This document shows, piece by piece, positions 47,387 through 47,511 of a DNA stretch of 47,511 nucleotides. The translations under genes were made by a program, and so were the position numbers. Position 1 is the stretch's first letter. Every line of letters starts with the position of its first letter. This DNA is from an uncultured Oscillospiraceae bacterium. GTDB taxonomy: Bacteria > Bacillota > Clostridia > Oscillospirales > Oscillospiraceae. Below the pieces are notes generated by a model, which saw only the letters and a program-made list of their open reading frames with translations, was not told the DNA's origin and ran no database searches. The stretch is from contig CAKTKT010000008.1 in the NCBI GenBank assembly GCA_934572325.1, forward strand, positions 1 to 47,511, in the 5' to 3' direction.

Positions 47387-47418
47387 GGGGCTGGCTCGGT
47401 TTGAGCCAGCCCCTGTTC
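47387..47418 (+). terminator. Terminator of the threonine-synthase-type gene
   Basis: A perfect 11-bp stem GGGGCTGGCTC (47387-47397) / GAGCCAGCCCC (47403-47413) with a GGTTT loop and TGTTC after it. Confidence 0.75.
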
Positions 47419-47496
47419 AAAAAATCCCCGGCGGTGTAGGTTTGTCAAACATATTGTACAGTGATCTCAGCGGGAGACAGCCAGCGGAGGGGTCTC

Positions 47497-47511
47497 ATGG
47501 GTAAGTTGTTA
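47497..47511 (+). CDS. Start of the next gene (first five codons only)
   Basis: ATG at 47497 with GGAGG 6 nt upstream, reading MGKLL to the window edge. Too short to identify. The region before it (47419-47496) includes TTGTCA, a possible -35. Confidence 0.4.

Overview
The window comes from the chromosome of a GC-rich, low-oxygen Clostridia-type Firmicute, most likely an Oscillospiraceae/Ruminococcaceae-like gut organism. The evidence is AGGAGG-type ribosome sites, an RNase M5 gene, an SLH-domain surface protein, an ECF-type BioY, an EFR1-type flavodoxin/ferredoxin, ATC-hydrolase and DUF4363/DUF421 genes. No rRNA, tRNA or CRISPR array was seen. The species is not identifiable by eye.

Layout. 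(1) 1-5.3 kb: a cut-off Old-Yellow-Enzyme-type flavin reductase and a TetR regulator with a perfect inverted-repeat operator; then an EFR1 protein, BioY, a PAP2 phosphatase with a small unknown protein, and a secreted SLH protein. (2) 5.4-13.6 kb: a Na+-dependent symporter, then a genome-maintenance and tRNA-modification run, uvrB-polA-rimI-tsaD-radC. (3) 14.0-14.8 kb: a YoaP-type acetyltransferase behind a long AT-rich leader. (4) 15.0-25.0 kb: a visibly AT-rich island with two divergent operons. One strand carries a phospholipase-C-like protein, two uridine-phosphorylase paralogues and a YczE-type membrane protein. The other carries a complete CUT1-type ABC importer, a PHP-domain hydrolase and a purine nucleoside phosphorylase. 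Together they look like a nucleoside (or nucleoside-derivative) capture and phosphorolysis locus. (5) 25.3-26.8 kb: an IS256-family element with a frameshifted transposase. (6) 26.9-30.6 kb: a divergent Crp/Fnr regulator and 4Fe-4S protein, then a methyltransferase and an ATC-hydrolase gene behind a roughly 290-nt leader. (7) 30.8-41.1 kb: housekeeping genes surE, nrdR, DUF4363/DUF421, an amino-sugar set (nagB-like, glmM, GlmU-like hexapeptide protein), a DEDDh exonuclease, murF, a YjjG-type HAD phosphatase and two tandem MgtC proteins. (8) 41.2-44.3 kb: a MITE-like repeat, a large secreted beta-helix protein, a 500-base non-coding stretch with a pair of matching palindromes, and a small membrane protein. 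(9) 44.4-47.5 kb: rnmV, holA, a threonine-synthase-type gene and the first codons of another gene.

The most unusual signal is a pair of degenerate tandem arrays with a 14-bp period, at 36034-36159 (9 units) and 44269-44421 (11 units). Each unit has a conserved head ACRTAAT and a variable 7-nt tail. Both arrays begin at the TAA stop of a plus-strand gene, lie in the same orientation and fill the gap between convergent genes. They are not coding, are not CRISPR, and fit no feature class known to me.
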